Shown here in pieces: positions 24,487 to 35,627 of a DNA stretch of 64,000 nucleotides. The DNA lies in assembly GCA_028023455.1 (NCBI GenBank), contig JAQFVV010006547.1:496001-560000 (forward strand), read 5' to 3'. The translations under genes and the position numbers were made by a program. The notes under the pieces were generated by a model. The model was not told the origin of the DNA. It worked only from the letters and a program-made list of their open reading frames with translations, and made no database searches. Each line of letters opens with the position of its first letter. Positions within the stretch are counted from its first letter, which is position 1. Source of the stretch: Epiperipatus broadwayi. Its lineage: Eukaryota; Onychophora; Udeonychophora; Euonychophora; Peripatidae.

Positions 24487-24910
24487 TATTATTGTAGAAC
24501 ATACATATTTTAAAAGAAAAAGTGGATATACCTTTGCTGTGTTATTATATATGATAAATATTAGTAAACTTGTATATGGACAGTTTTTTTAGAAGAGGAT
24601 ATTGGTTGTGAAGAAATACATATGGATAAATATGTGAAGAAATACATATGGATAAGGACTTTGAACATAAAAAAATAGAAGGATATATGGTGTTATTATA
24701 ATTGGAAATATTTTTTGTAAATTTGTTTATTATTGTTATATTGTGTGTGCTATAATAGTTATATTTTAAGGAAGGTGGATATATAAAAATGAATATGAAA
24801 AGTTTTTTTAAATGGTTTATATATGGTATTAAGCATAAATTTTTGTAAATTCTTGTATTCAAGTAATAAATGAATGGATTAAATGTAAATTAAAAGTAGT
24901 TAAGAAACAA

Positions 24911-26797
24911 TTGGATATTAAATTTATCAAGGATTGTTGTTATTATAAAGTAATTCCAAAATTTATTAAATTTAAAGTGTTTAGAAATATTTTTGGAGAA
25001 AAGTATATGAATATATTGCAAAAAAAGTTGATTAAGAAATATATTAGGATTTTATATAAAGAGAAAGATATTTTATTAAATAAGGTTAAAGAGATATATG
25101 AAAAATTAAGAACATTAATAAATTTGAAAGAAGAAGATATGTTAAGATATTGTTATTTGAACAAAATGAATTATTATAGGAATATAATAAGAGTTAGACA
25201 TAATACAAAATTAACAAAATTAATTTATGATAAACAAAAACTTGGTGTATTTAGGAGTGGGAATAATAAAAAAAGATTATTTTAATAATAAGTATAATGG
25301 ATGTGATAATAATAAAAATAATTTTATAATTAATTTAACTGGAATGAAATTTGATAAAAAGGAGAAAGAGATTTTAGAGAAAGGTTTAAAGTATATTCCT
25401 ATAATAAATAGTAATGTTAATAAAGATATTTTTGAAATTGAGGCAAAAATAAATTATTAATTGATAAAATTAGGGAAATTAATAATAATAGCTTAAATAT
25501 GTATAATGGTTATAAGAGTGATAAAAAATATGATATGATGTTGAGAGAGTTTCAATACAAAATGGAAGAGTTGGAATATAATATGGTAAGTAATTTGGAG
25601 TATAAATATGAAAATGAACATGAAAGGAGAGTTATTAGTCAAATTAAAAAAAAGACGTTATTTTTGAGAGGAGATAAGACATCTAGTATGGTAATTATGA
25701 TGAGGAAAGAATATGATGAAAAAATGAAAAAATTATTGGATGAGGATTGTTTTGAAAGAATTAAAAAGAATGATGGTATAGAAAAAAATAAAATGATTAA
25801 TAGGATTATAACTGATATGTATAATAAAAACTATATTAATAAAGTGGATGTATTTAGGTTGAAAAGAATGGATTTTAAAGATGCAAGTATATATGGGATA
25901 CCTAAAATACATAAATTAGTAATACCATTAAGACCTATTATTAGTAATGTGGATTTGTATTACGAAAATTTGTCTAAATGGTTATATAATAAAAATTTTA
26001 AAAAATATGGTGAAATAAAAAAAGAAAATAATGTAAGTAATTCATATGATTTTGTAAAGACTTTAAATGTTTTTTTAGAGGGAAATAAGTATAAAAATGT
26101 GTTTTTTTGTTAAACTTGATATATGTAGTATGTACACGAATATTGTACCACATAAGGCATTTGATATAATATTGAATAGATATATTAAAGATACTAATAA
26201 GAGTATAAAAATGAATTGTAATCAATTGTATGATATGTTAAATATTTGTTGTAAAGATGTGGTATTTAAATATGATGAAGTATATTATAAACAATGTAAA
26301 GGATTGAGTATGGGGAATAGTATGAGTGGATTGTTAGCTGCTATATTTATGGATGATTATGAAGATAAATATTTTTGTATTACAAAATATAAGCCTGTTT
26401 TTGGGGTTAGGTATGTTGATGGTTATTTTTTAGTGTTCAATGGCAATTATAGAAAATCTGAATATAAGGTATATTAATTCAATTGATGATGACATTAGTT
26501 TTACTATGGAAAAAGAAAAAAATAATGTAATTACTTATATGGATGTTATAATAAAAAAAGTTATTAGAAATTGTAAGGTTGCTATTGAAACTAGTGTATT
26601 CAGAAAAGAAACTTTCTATGGTTTGTTAAGTAGTTGGGATTCAGATATTGAATATGAACATAAAATTAATATTATTAATAATAGGATAAACAGAGCAATT
26701 AATTTATGTTCTGAAGAAAAATTGTTTATAAAAGAAATTAGTAATATAAAACAGAAAGGTATAAAAATAATTATCCAGTTAAAATTATTGATAAATT
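24911..26797 (+). pseudogene. Penelope-like reverse transcriptase, frameshifted
   Basis: The RT is spread over consecutive frames: 24911-25285, then to 25460, then 25463-26113, 26097-26477 and 26440-26797. Family landmarks come in order: INLTGMKFDKKEKEILEKGL (N-terminal PLE block), RGDKTSSMVIM (like ADKGNAVVVL), YGIPKIHK..PLRPIIS, FVKLDICSMYTNI (first catalytic Asp), YKQCKGLSMGNSMSGLLAAI, VRYVDGYFLVF, and TVFRK-like SVFRKETFYGLLSSW. The YVDD box reads YVDG: the second catalytic Asp has become Gly, so the enzyme would be dead even without the frame shifts. The RT would prime at nicks made by the linked endonuclease. Confidence 0.85.
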
Positions 26798-27340
26798 AGG
26801 TGATAAAAAAATATTAAAAGAATAATAAAGAAGAGAAACAATGGGAAAGATGTAAATAATTTTATATATAATAGTTATATTGTTTCTAGAGATACTTTTA
26901 TGAAGATTAAAAAGATTATAAAAAGTATAAATAATAAATACAAAGGGGAAAGTAGGTTAATTATTAAACCAGTATATAAAAAGAAATTGAATTTAGGGAA
27001 TTTAATTAATGATACAAAAAATATAGAAACTGACAAAATGAATGGAATTTATTTAATTGAATGTTTAAATTGTAAGAGGGAGGGGGTAAAGGTTTCATAT
27101 ATTGGTACAACTAAGAATACATTAAAAACTAGACTTAGACAACATTTATATGACAAAAATTCAAATATTTACATTCATTGTAAAGGTTTAGGTCATAAAG
27201 AATTTAATATTAAAATGTTGGAAAGGGTTAAAAATTACAGGGAAAGGATGGTAAAAGAATTTTTTTATATAAAAAAATATAATCCTACTCTAAATAGAAT
27301 TAATGGAGTAGATAAGGAATCTAAATTAATGTGTAATTAA
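26798..27340 (+). pseudogene. Penelope-like GIY-YIG endonuclease domain
   Basis: The last intact frame, 26900-27340 (146 residues), continues the RT after a shift. It contains NGIYLIECLNC, then SYIGTTKNTLKTRLRQH, then HCKGLGHKEFN and KEFFYIKKYNPTLNR. These are the GIY and YIG strands, the conserved Arg, the Cys/His pair of the PLE linker type, and the catalytic-type Glu with the following Asn-Pro-x-x-N. The domain itself appears complete. It would nick DNA to prime reverse transcription. Confidence 0.85.
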
Positions 27341-27690
27341 AATAATTGCTTAATGGGTTTAGGTAAATTGTTAGAAGTTTTTTTGTGTAAAAGAGAGAGA
27401 GATGGGGGGGGGTGTTTATATTTGTTTTATATTCATTTAAAGATATAGTTTAGGAATGTAGTTTTATGATGGGTTTTAGATAAAAAAAGGGGGAGGTTTT
27501 TTGGAAATTAGAGTTGGTATTTAAATTTGTATAGAAAGTTTCTTGGATGATTTTAAGACAGATTAGTAACTAAATAATGTAAAAGAAAGAATAATAAAAT
27601 ATAGCAGTGGGAGAGAAATGTAAGTAAAATATATTTACATATGTTTATGTTAATGTAAGAGGAAGTTTTTATGTAATTGAAGTTTATTTA
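27341..27690 (+). other. 3' untranslated region of the Penelope-like element
   Basis: Purine-rich, with a run of eight G near 27405 and no reading frame. It ends at the 3' pseudo-LTR. Confidence 0.6.
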
Positions 27691-27926
27691 TTGATGTGTA
27701 TTTAATTTTGTTGTGCAGATACTTGAAAATGACTGCATGAGATAAAAACAGTTGAAATGTTGGAGTTTTGTATAATATAAATGTATATATATATGTTCAG
27801 TATTGAGATAAAAAAATAAAATTTTTGAAAAGAAAAAGGAGGATTTTTTATTTGTTGATATTATTGTAGAACATATATATTTTAAAAGAAAAAGTGGATG
27901 CACCTTTGCTGTGTTATTATATATGA
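27690..27926 (+). repeat. 3' pseudo-LTR of the Penelope-like element
   Basis: A direct repeat of about 24318-24555, including CTTGAAAATGACTG, TTGGAGTTTTGTATAAT, ATGTTCAGTATTGAGATA and AAAAGTGGAT. It ends TTATTATATATGA, immediately before the right target duplication. Confidence 0.9.
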
Positions 27927-27938
27927 TTTATAATCTTC
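27927..27938 (+). repeat. 12-bp target-site duplication, right copy
   Basis: TTTATAATCTTC, identical to 24147-24158. Confidence 0.75.
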
Positions 27939-29500
27939 CTGTTTAATTCCAATTTCTTTTGCTAATATATAATGGAATTATAATCTCTTTTGGATTAATA
28001 CCATGTATTAGTTATTTTATTTAAATTAAAAAAAAAATTAATTTATTATATAACCCTGAAATTTTTTATTATATATATTTTGAAACATATTTGCTATTGT
28101 GTTAAATCGAGAAATTATTGTTAAAATATTAATAGCTGAGCACATTCATGGGCTAGTCCACCAGATTTATGGTAATCAACTATTAAAAAAACACATATTG
28201 ACATAGTTTATTTTATATATGTAATATATATTTACATAATTATAATTCAGAATATTCAGAGGTAATATAATTTTTTCAAATGAATATAAATTTAATGTTG
28301 AACAAAATAAACAAGATATTGATTGAAGTATGATATATTTCTAACTGCTTCACAATAATTGTTATTAACTCCAAAATAATCATAATCAGATACTCTTTTT
28401 GGATACTCTGCATTCATTCATGCACCAAAGTTTAATTTATTACAATTTATTGTAAAAATATCAAACTTATTGCACATATAATTATGGTATAATCAGCTTC
28501 ATATAAATAGCTTATTGATTATTATTTATCATTTTAGACTAGAAATTATATTATTTTTAGCTTATATATGTGTATATATATATATATTGTACCGAGATAC
28601 ATCAGGAAGGAATGTGCTTTCTTCGGAGTTACACATAATTTTGGGAAAAATATAAATTGATAAAAGATTTGTTTAAATATTTAATAGAAATAAAAGGTCT
28701 TATAGGGTAAAATAAGAATAAAAAGATTTTTTTTTCTCATAGAAGGGTTTATTGTTAAAAGCATAAATTAGACAGTTTTATAGGATATAATTTTGAATCA
28801 TATTTAAATAAAACCTAAAGAATTAAAACTTGATTTAACTAAAAATTTGATTTAATTGAAATTTGATTTAAGATTGCTTTTAAAAAAAAAAGAAAAAAAA
28901 GCAAGGTGGAGTTCGTTTTGTCTTATAAAAATATATATATATATTGAAACAGATATGCTGTTCCTCATATAAATATTCAAAAGACCCCCCCCCCATTCAA
29001 AAATGTCTAGCGTGATTCAGTCTAATTGGGAACGCAATAAGCTGTGATTTGTTTAAAAAAATCATATTTTTAATTTTGTGATTGATGGATTTGAATAAAA
29101 TGTTAAGTCATCTTATTTTTTTTTTATCTGTCTCAATAAAAAAAAAGAAATTAATTATCCAATCATTAAAAAGAAGAAAAAAAGATACTTGGATTAAACT
29201 GAGGCAAATTCAAATTAGGCACGTCGTCGGAAGAAAATAACTTTTTTTTTCTCTCGTCTTATACAGAGAGGCAGAACATATTAAATTTTTTTTTTAAAAA
29301 AAAAGTGTATTACTTAATTCTTTTGACACACAAAAATATAGCTTTAACAAAATGTGAAAATGGAAAAAGAAAGCTTTGCTAGAGGAATTATAATGACAAT
29401 GGGGTAAATTAGCGGCTTCACTCTCTCCACGCTGTGCCATGACTTTCCATAGATGAAATAACCCGCCTTCTTTTGAGTAAACTAGACTGCAAAACTGGAA
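27939..29500. other. AT-rich stretch, no gene recognised
   Basis: Short TA run near 28574-28588, a C10 run at about 28985-28994, and A/T homopolymers. No coding or RNA features are supported. Confidence 0.55.
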
Positions 29501-29501
29501 G

Positions 29502-29740
29502 GTAATTATGTTATAAAATATTAAGACATCTTTATCATACATTATAAAGTGAAGTTATGAAATAATTACATAGAATTTGTTTTATAAAATATTAAAACAT
29601 CTTTATCATACGTTATAAAGTGAAGTTATGAAATAATTACGTAGAATTTGTTTTGTAAAATATTAGAACATGTTTATCATACATTTTAAAATGAAGTTAT
29701 GAAATAGTTATACGCAAATTTATTTATAAAAATATTTGAA
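29502..29740 (+). repeat. tandem repeat, ~71-bp unit, ~3 copies
   Basis: The unit contains CTTTATCATAC, TATAAAGTGAAGTTATGAAA and TAATTAC, with starts spaced 71 bp apart (29543, 29614, about 29685). The last copies decay toward 29740. Confidence 0.85.
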
Positions 29741-29804
29741 CGTATTTACTATATGGATTAGAAATGCTTTAATTGCATATTACTTCTATCTGGGTAATGC
29801 AACA

Positions 29805-30412
29805 GAGTTTATGTGTATGAATATACTTTTATATTTGACTAAATTATAAATGCTTCAATTACTAAATGATAAATGCTCCACAAGCCAAACAGAGTTTATG
29901 TGTATGAATATACCTTTATATTTGACTAAATTATAAATGCTTCAATTACTAAATGATAAATGCTCCACAAGCCAAACAGAGTTTATGTGTATGAATATAC
30001 TTTTATATTTGACTAAATTATAAATGCTTCAATTACTAAATGATAAATGCTCCACAAGTCAAACAGAGTTTATGTGTATGAATATACTTTTATATTTGAC
30101 TAAATTATAAATGCTTCAATTACTAAATGATAAATGCTCCACAAGCCAAACAGAGTTTATGTGTATGAACATACCTTTATATTTGACTAAATTATAAATG
30201 CTTCAATTACTAAATGATAAATGCTCCACAAGCCAAACAGAGTTTATGTGTATGAATATACCTTTATATTTGACTAAATTATAAATGCTTCAATTACTAA
30301 ATGATAAATGCTCCACAAGCCACACAGAGTTTATGTGTATGAATATACTTTTATATTTGACTAAATTATAAATGCTTCAATTACCAAATGATAAATGCTC
30401 CACAAACCAAGA
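29805..30412 (+). repeat. satellite, 87-bp unit, ~7 copies
   Basis: GAGTTTATGTGTATGAA recurs at 29805, 29892, 29979, 30066, 30153, 30240 and 30327, exactly 87 bp apart. The rest of the unit includes TTGACTAAATTATAAATGC, TTCAATTACTAAATGATAAA and TGCTCCACAAG. Copies differ by only a few bases. No spacers are unique, so it is not a CRISPR-like array. Confidence 0.95.
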
Positions 30413-30484
30413 ATTGCTGAGCTTAAATGTTTACCAATCAATAATAATTCATAAAATAATGAAATGCTGTATAAACCATAAATG

Positions 30485-31375
30485 CTTGACTGCTTCCAAG
30501 CTTCTTCTCATAAATGAATTCAAAATGAACTATTGTTGAATCAGAATATTTCCAAGCTTCTTCTCATAAATGAATCCAAATGAACTATTGTTGAATTAGA
30601 ATATTTCCGAGCTTCTTCTCATAAATGAATTCAAAATGAACTATTGTTGAATTAGAATATTTCCAAGCTTCTTCTCATAAATGAATTCAAAATGAACTAT
30701 TGTTGAATCAGAATATTTCCAAGCTTCTTCTCATAAATGAATCCAAATGAACTATTGTTGAATTAGAATATTTCCAAGCTTCTTCTCATAAATGAATTCA
30801 AAATGAACTATTGTTGAATTAGAATATTTCCAAATGTCTTCTCATAAATGAATTCAAAATGAACTATTGTTGAATTAGAATATTTCCAAGCTTCTTCTCA
30901 TAAAGGAATTCAAAAATGAACTATTGTTGAATTAGAATGTTTCCAAGCTTCTTCTCATAAATGAATTCAAAATGAACTATTGTTGAATTAGAATATTTCC
31001 AAGCTTCTTCTCATAAAGGAATTCAAAAATGAACTATTGTTGAATTAGAATGTTTCCAAGCTTCTTCTCATAAATGAATTCAAAATGAACTATTGTTGAA
31101 TTAGAATATTTCCAAGCTTCTTCTCATAAAGGAATTCAAAAATGAATTATTGTTGAATTAGAATGTTTCCAAGCTTCTTCTCATAAATGAATTCAAAATG
31201 AACTATTGTTGAATTAGAATGTTTCCAAGCTTCTTCTCATAAATGAATTCAAAATGAACTATTGTTGAATTAGAATATTTCCAAGCTTCTTCTCATAAAG
31301 GAATTCAAAAATGAACTATTTTTGAATTAGACTGTTTCCAAACTTCTTCTCATAAATGAATTTGTAAATGAACTA
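30485..31375 (+). repeat. satellite, ~56-bp unit, ~16 copies, with dimeric higher-order repeat
   Basis: The unit is TTTCCAAGCTTCTTCTCATA followed by AATGAATTCAAAATGAACTA and TTGTTGAATTAGAATA. From about 30895 two variants alternate: one with ATAAAGGAATTCAAAAATG and the other with ATAAATGAATTCAAAATG, giving a 113-bp dimer repeated about three times. The array ends in decayed copies near 31375. Confidence 0.95.
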
Positions 31376-31399
31376 TTGATAAAAAAGGAACTGCTTCTA

Positions 31400-31840
31400 A
31401 CTCTTTCATAAGTAAAATGAAAATGAGTTATCATGTGGATAGAAATGAACTTCGTTAGAAATTGCAAATTAATTGTTATTTAATAAATTTTTTTTTTTGT
31501 TACTAAAAATTAAATTGGTTATCCAGTTGTCCAATTCTGATTTGTTTTATTGCATCACTCATCAGTTATAGCACTTGTTCATGAGAATCTCATGCCTTCT
31601 GAGCTACATCTGACATAACTAGACCTACCCAAGTCAGGTTGTAGTGAGACGGAACTCTAATGGCGCTTTTTGGGAAACCAAACATAGAAATATTTAGATG
31701 TTTCCGGTCTCTATGGTACTACATCCTCTGATGAGCAGGAAATATTGTTGTAGGAGGCATTAACATCTGCATTAGGAATGTCAATTGATAGTTCCTTCCT
31801 ACAGCATGCTCATCAGAAAATTGTTACAACTGACGTAATA
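31400..31840. other. non-coding, with a short inverted repeat
   Basis: CTCTGATGAGCA near 31728 and TGCTCATCAGA near 31807 are inverted, with GTAGGAGG and CCTTCCTAC nearby also partly complementary. CTGATGAG here is not followed by a hammerhead stem II and GAAA. The segment may be part of the upstream end of the unit at 31.85-32.5 kb. Confidence 0.4.
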
Positions 31841-32031
31841 AAAGGGTTGTATGGGGGTCCGGTTACAATATATAACCAAAGGAATGTAGTGAACAATGGG
31901 AGCTAATGACAAACATGAGAAATTTCCATTAAACGGCTAATTAGTGAAATAACTCTAACAAAGAAATTGAAATTTGCAATCATCTAAAGAATGACCAATG
32001 AAACTGTGTAGAGAGTCGAAAGAAAAGAAAT

Positions 32032-32120
32032 GATTGTCCAATAGCAGAAATTCAGAATGTAGATTGAATCCGCAAGATAAGGACCGTAAAATATAAAAGG
32101 GGCGAATTTTCTATTGTATT
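32032..32120 (+). promoter_or_regulatory. promoter-like block with TATA box
   Basis: CCAAT box in GATTGTCCAATAG (32032-32044), then TGTAGATTGAATCC (32058-32071), then a strong TATA box ATATAAAAGG (32091-32100) followed by a GC patch. It is related in order and sequence to 21715-21778. It lies 140 bp upstream of an open GC-richer segment, so either an LTR promoter (U3/R) or a host promoter is possible. No matching second LTR was found in the window. Confidence 0.45.
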
Positions 32121-32238
32121 ATTAGATTATTGAATTATTAGATTGAATTTGATATTGTGACTAAAATTTGATTCTGATTCGGTTCGGTGATTTATTCTTA
32201 ATTTCATAGTAATATTATTAATATACGTCTAAAGTTAA

Positions 32239-32489
32239 ATAAAACATAATGCTGCATTGTTAAACCCATTGTGTGAACAGCCGGCCGAATCCTTCCCTGC
32301 AATACCAACAGCAGTCAGTTTGAATGTCGATTATGTTCGCGTAGAACAAGAAGGAAACGGAGTGTCCACGGTGAAGCCCACAGGATCCCAACGACATCGG
32401 GAAAAGGATCGCAAAGAGTTAGCGCTAACTGACCGAAGGAAACACTATCAGAAGCTACGCTCGGAACCTTGCATAAAGGAGGAAGCTAG
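32239..32489 (+). CDS. candidate exon of unknown gene or element
   Basis: A frame open from 32239 to 32493 stands out: its G+C is near half, while the flanks are about a quarter. It reads PAESFPAIPTAVSLNVDYVR then a highly basic, charged part (QRHREKDRKEL, DRRKHYQKL). It has no in-frame ATG, so it would be an internal exon or the start of a polyprotein made by other means. It ends at a good donor-like AG|GTAATA (32489/32490). An acceptor-like GAACAG lies at 32275-32280, but the pyrimidine tract is poor. A TATA-type promoter is 140 bp upstream. I do not recognise the protein; a gag leader is the main alternative. Confidence 0.35.
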
Positions 32490-32499
32490 GTAATATTTA

Positions 32500-33285
32500 T
32501 TTCATTTTTAATTCACTAATTAAAAGCCGTAATAATATATGGAATAATAAACTCTGAACTTTATGTTACGAACAATAATTACTACTTGTCTTTAGCTCCA
32601 TTACCCAGAGATTTTATTGTGATTTCAAATATAATTGTGTGCATATAATTATTTTCTAAATGTATGTATAATATGATATTTTGGTTGTATTAAATATTAT
32701 CTAAAACTTGAACAAAAGTGTAATTAATTATATTATAAGACCAAACGAAGTGAAATAGCGTAAATGGAGACTTAATGGGTTAGTGATTACTTAAATTAAA
32801 TTTGAATTAAATAAAAAAAAAAAAGGGAAAGCGAGAAAATTAGCGCAGAGAAAGATTCGTAAATTGATTTTTAGGTAGGCGGAGTATATATTTTATTGAT
32901 TGTTGTAGCTGAGCTAGCGGGAGCGGATACTAGATCATATTGGTCAAGCAGACTTGTCGACAAAGGTTGGCTGGCGCCCATTGCATTTTTTCCTTTAAAT
33001 AAATAAAAAGTTTGATTGGCTAATGTGTAATCTAGTAAACGAGTATTAATGTTATTGGCAAATGTTTGCAAATGATATTGACCACTCTACCCGAGGTACC
33101 GACAGCCCCGTGATAGGATTTTGTGTAAGAGGGAGGTACAAAGTTCTGATCGAGTCGTTATTATAAACATTAAATATTTTATTGATTTTATATAAATGAT
33201 GTTTATAAAAAATTACAAGATGACGCAAAAGAGAGGCATAGGTAGAATATATATATATAATATACAAACCATTATATGTGATGTG
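32500..33285. other. non-coding, GC-richer block at 32.87-33.14 kb
   Basis: Between the candidate exon and a LINE tail. A CpG-containing block (about 32871-33140) has open frames on the minus strand (e.g. YTLANQTFYLF, GASQPLSTSLLDQYDLV) and a shorter one on the plus strand. Neither resembles a family I know. TGGCGCCC near 32966 looks like a retroviral-type primer-binding site, but no LTR end precedes it. Confidence 0.3.
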
Positions 33286-33289
33286 ATGT

Positions 33290-33730
33290 ATTATGGCTTC
33301 TCCTTAAACGAAGTCAAGAATATCTCAGCAATTATGCCCAGATAAACCTGTTAGCCACTTTCTTTTACATTCCCCACTCTAAATTTACCCATAATCTGCT
33401 CTATCCCATTTCCACAACATAATTTTTGTCAACTCTATAACCTTTATATCTAAATCCCCCTTATCTTTTCCCAAACCCAGCATAAAAACCAATAATTCAC
33501 TTTCTGTATAATCACTCTTTTCATATTTATTTTTCCACAACTTCGTTATATGTACCCTTTCTGTTTTCAAACATTTACATTCAATTAACAAATGCCTAAT
33601 ATTTTCAATTCCTTCCTTACATAATTTACCAAATAAATCACCCATATTTTTCCATTTACATGTATATTCTTTTGTAGCTAAAGATCCCATTCGAGCCTTA
33701 AACAATAAACTACTTTCCTTACTATTATCA
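33290..33730 (-). pseudogene. LINE ORF2 C-terminal fragment with 3' tail
   Basis: The minus-strand frame 33385-33705, open upstream to about 33730, reads LLFKARMGSLATKEY..CKWKN, then LCKEGIENIRHLLIECKCLK. This is the Cys-rich C-terminal block (LFxARTGxL... LCxxxxExIxHLLxxCxxL) that follows the RT in many non-LTR retrotransposons. It is 5'-truncated at about 33730. Its 3' untranslated part (33290-33420) is shared with 8697-8845. The host effect is presumably none. Confidence 0.75.
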
Positions 33731-33734
33731 TATA

Positions 33735-33965
33735 TTTACAATTACAAATATCCAGTAACGCCCTCTGTTTAAAGATCTATATCTCAATAATAGCAAACCT
33801 TAAAATGATGTATATATATATACTTTAAACTTCAATTAAACATAAATATAGTGATGGTTACCAATATCCACAAGGAATACTGAATTCAGCTCTATTCAAG
33901 TTTTTCTATCTATAATAATATTTTAACTTTAATTATATCATATATACTCTAATCACTTATATAAA
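33735..33965. other. AT-rich, nothing recognised
   Basis: Short spacer between the LINE tail and the hammerhead-type repeats. Confidence 0.5.
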
Positions 33966-33969
33966 AATA

Positions 33970-34023
33970 TGTGAAAAAGACAAATTATCCCAAAATGCAT
34001 TTCATACATAACTCATTTATCAG
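33970..34023 (-). ncRNA. degenerate hammerhead motif, family A
   Basis: On the minus strand: CTGATAA (canonical CTGATGA), a decayed stem II, an intact GAAA, and then TGCATTTTGGGAT..TTTGTC and CACAT blocks as in the other copies. The G8 change and the lost stem II make activity unlikely. Confidence 0.45.
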
Positions 34024-34454
34024 CCTAGATCTACAGTCTCTTAGATGTCTTTATTATCTTTGCATAATATATATCTTTATTAAATAATTATGATTTATTG
34101 TAATTACGCTTTATTTTAAAGATGCCAAATTCACTGTTCACATAACTATGACAGGATTCCCACAAAATAAATATTTCAATAATTATTATTAATCATTTTA
34201 AGGTTAGAAGTGATCATTTTTAATTTATTTATTTACTTTAAACTTTAATTCAAGATGGTATATCTATTATTATTAAACACTATCATATGGAATTCAGTTA
34301 ACACATTTAAGAACACATTATATAATACATATAAATAAAATTCTGCTAGTTTTTATTTCCATTCAACCCATTTCATATTTTTTTCATTTGTGATAATATA
34401 CTTATAATTTCAATTTCTTTTTACACCCATTCTAATCCCCATATATAAAATATT

Positions 34455-34507
34455 TGAAAAAGACAAATGACTTAAGATGCATCTCATGCTGAATCAGCAT
34501 TTATCAA
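34455..34507 (-). ncRNA. degenerate hammerhead motif, family A
   Basis: On the minus strand: TTGATAA, then a good stem II (ATGCTG-ATT-CAGCAT), GAGA in place of GAAA, and TGCATCTTAAGTCATTTGTC. It is inverted relative to the copy at 34690-34762, about 190 bp away. Confidence 0.5.
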
Positions 34508-34689
34508 ATTAAAGTTTTAAATGTATATCTGGGCTAATACTGATAGTATAGTTTCTAGCCAAAATATTCATTGCTATGATGAATAATTGTATGTGCAGCA
34601 ACTTTAGCACCTTCACAATAATTTGTAATATTTTAATATTAATAAATATTGAACAAGTAAAATAAGGATACATGAGTGATCATGATTTG

Positions 34690-34762
34690 AATCAACTGTT
34701 GAGTGCTGTTTCTGCATGAAATGCATCTTAGAATCATTCATTTTTTTCAGATGTCTTTTTTT
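34690..34762 (+). ncRNA. degenerate hammerhead motif, family A
   Basis: CTGTTGA (A6 changed to T), stem II GTGCTG-TTT-CTGCAT (one pair lost), GAAA intact, CATCT pairing with AGATG, then TC. The upstream sequence ATATTGAACAAGTAAAATAAGG is shared with the 18.9 kb copy. Stem I is lost. Confidence 0.55.
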
Positions 34763-34769
34763 ATGTGGT

Positions 34770-35627
34770 TAGGTCACATGTGAAAAAAATTAAGTTATAA
34801 GTAAATTATTATTTTAAATCAGAAAGAACAAAAACAAGGATTTCAACATGTTATTGTATCAGATATGTGTTACAGAGCTGTAGGATGCCTTATTTAGAGA
34901 TGCTACTTAATGCAGTTACTAAAAAAAATGCAAAGAAAATAAGAAAATGTGTGATTCGAATCTGTAATGTGGCAAATTTTCTATTTAGCTGCCATAGTTC
35001 CAAATCATCAAATATAGTAGATATTATACAATGCATTAAATGTGTTAATTATTATTACATTTAAGTACTTTTACAATAATATTCTGAATAGGTAGAAATT
35101 GATTAAATCCATTTTTTTTATATAAACTTTATCAGAGTTAAAGAAAATGAGAATGCTTTTTTATTTGAGCATATGAAAGATATAAACACCTATAAGTAAT
35201 TGTGTAGCTTTTTTATGTTGCAATCAATAAGTAAATATACAAATGTACACTAAGAAGTTCTTTGGTACAAGGTAAATTTTAGTGTCCCTCCCACTTCTAT
35301 GAAATAAAGTTTGTAAATTAAAATACTTTTTTTTTCTAGCATTTTCACAAGAAAAACTTGAAAATATAGCTTTAGTCATTTAACTTGTTTACCTTACATG
35401 TTTTATTCATTTATTTCTATAAAATAAACATAGGGAATAAAACACATGCTAAAATAAAACATATTAATTAGATTTGCCATGTCATCTTGATGAAATTTTT
35501 TCCCATTAAAATCTTTTAAAATAAATCAGTTTACATGTAAAATGAAAATGATAGTAATGAAAACATTGCACTACTTCCCTTCTCTTCTTAGGCTGGTTCT
35601 GATATTGTATAAATAAAATAATTATAT
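34770..35627. other. AT-rich stretch, no gene recognised
   Basis: The short open frame at 34867-35064 has no family resemblance. Nothing else is supported. Confidence 0.5.

Larger units (their letters stand above)
24159..27926 (+). mobile_element. near-complete Penelope-like element (EN+)
   Basis: A 3.77 kb insertion bounded by the 12-bp duplication TTTATAATCTTC. The layout is that of Penelope-like retroelements: an inverted partial terminal repeat joined to a direct one at the 5' end (forming a palindrome), an RT region, a GIY-YIG endonuclease, and a 3' terminal pseudo-LTR that repeats the 5' one. Coding is broken by at least four frame shifts. Codon use is extremely A/T-rich, like the surroundings. 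The near identity of the terminal repeats and the intact target duplication indicate a fairly recent insertion. Confidence 0.85.

Noticed and set aside
29805-31375. Regularly spaced repeats as a CRISPR array
   Set aside because: Whole units repeat head to tail with no unique spacers, and the DNA is animal; these are satellites.
31727-31745. CTGATGAGCAGGAAA as a hammerhead
   Set aside because: Only four bases separate the two core elements, so no stem II is possible.
32960-32985. TGGCGCCC as a primer-binding site
   Set aside because: No LTR ending in CA lies just upstream and no polyprotein follows.
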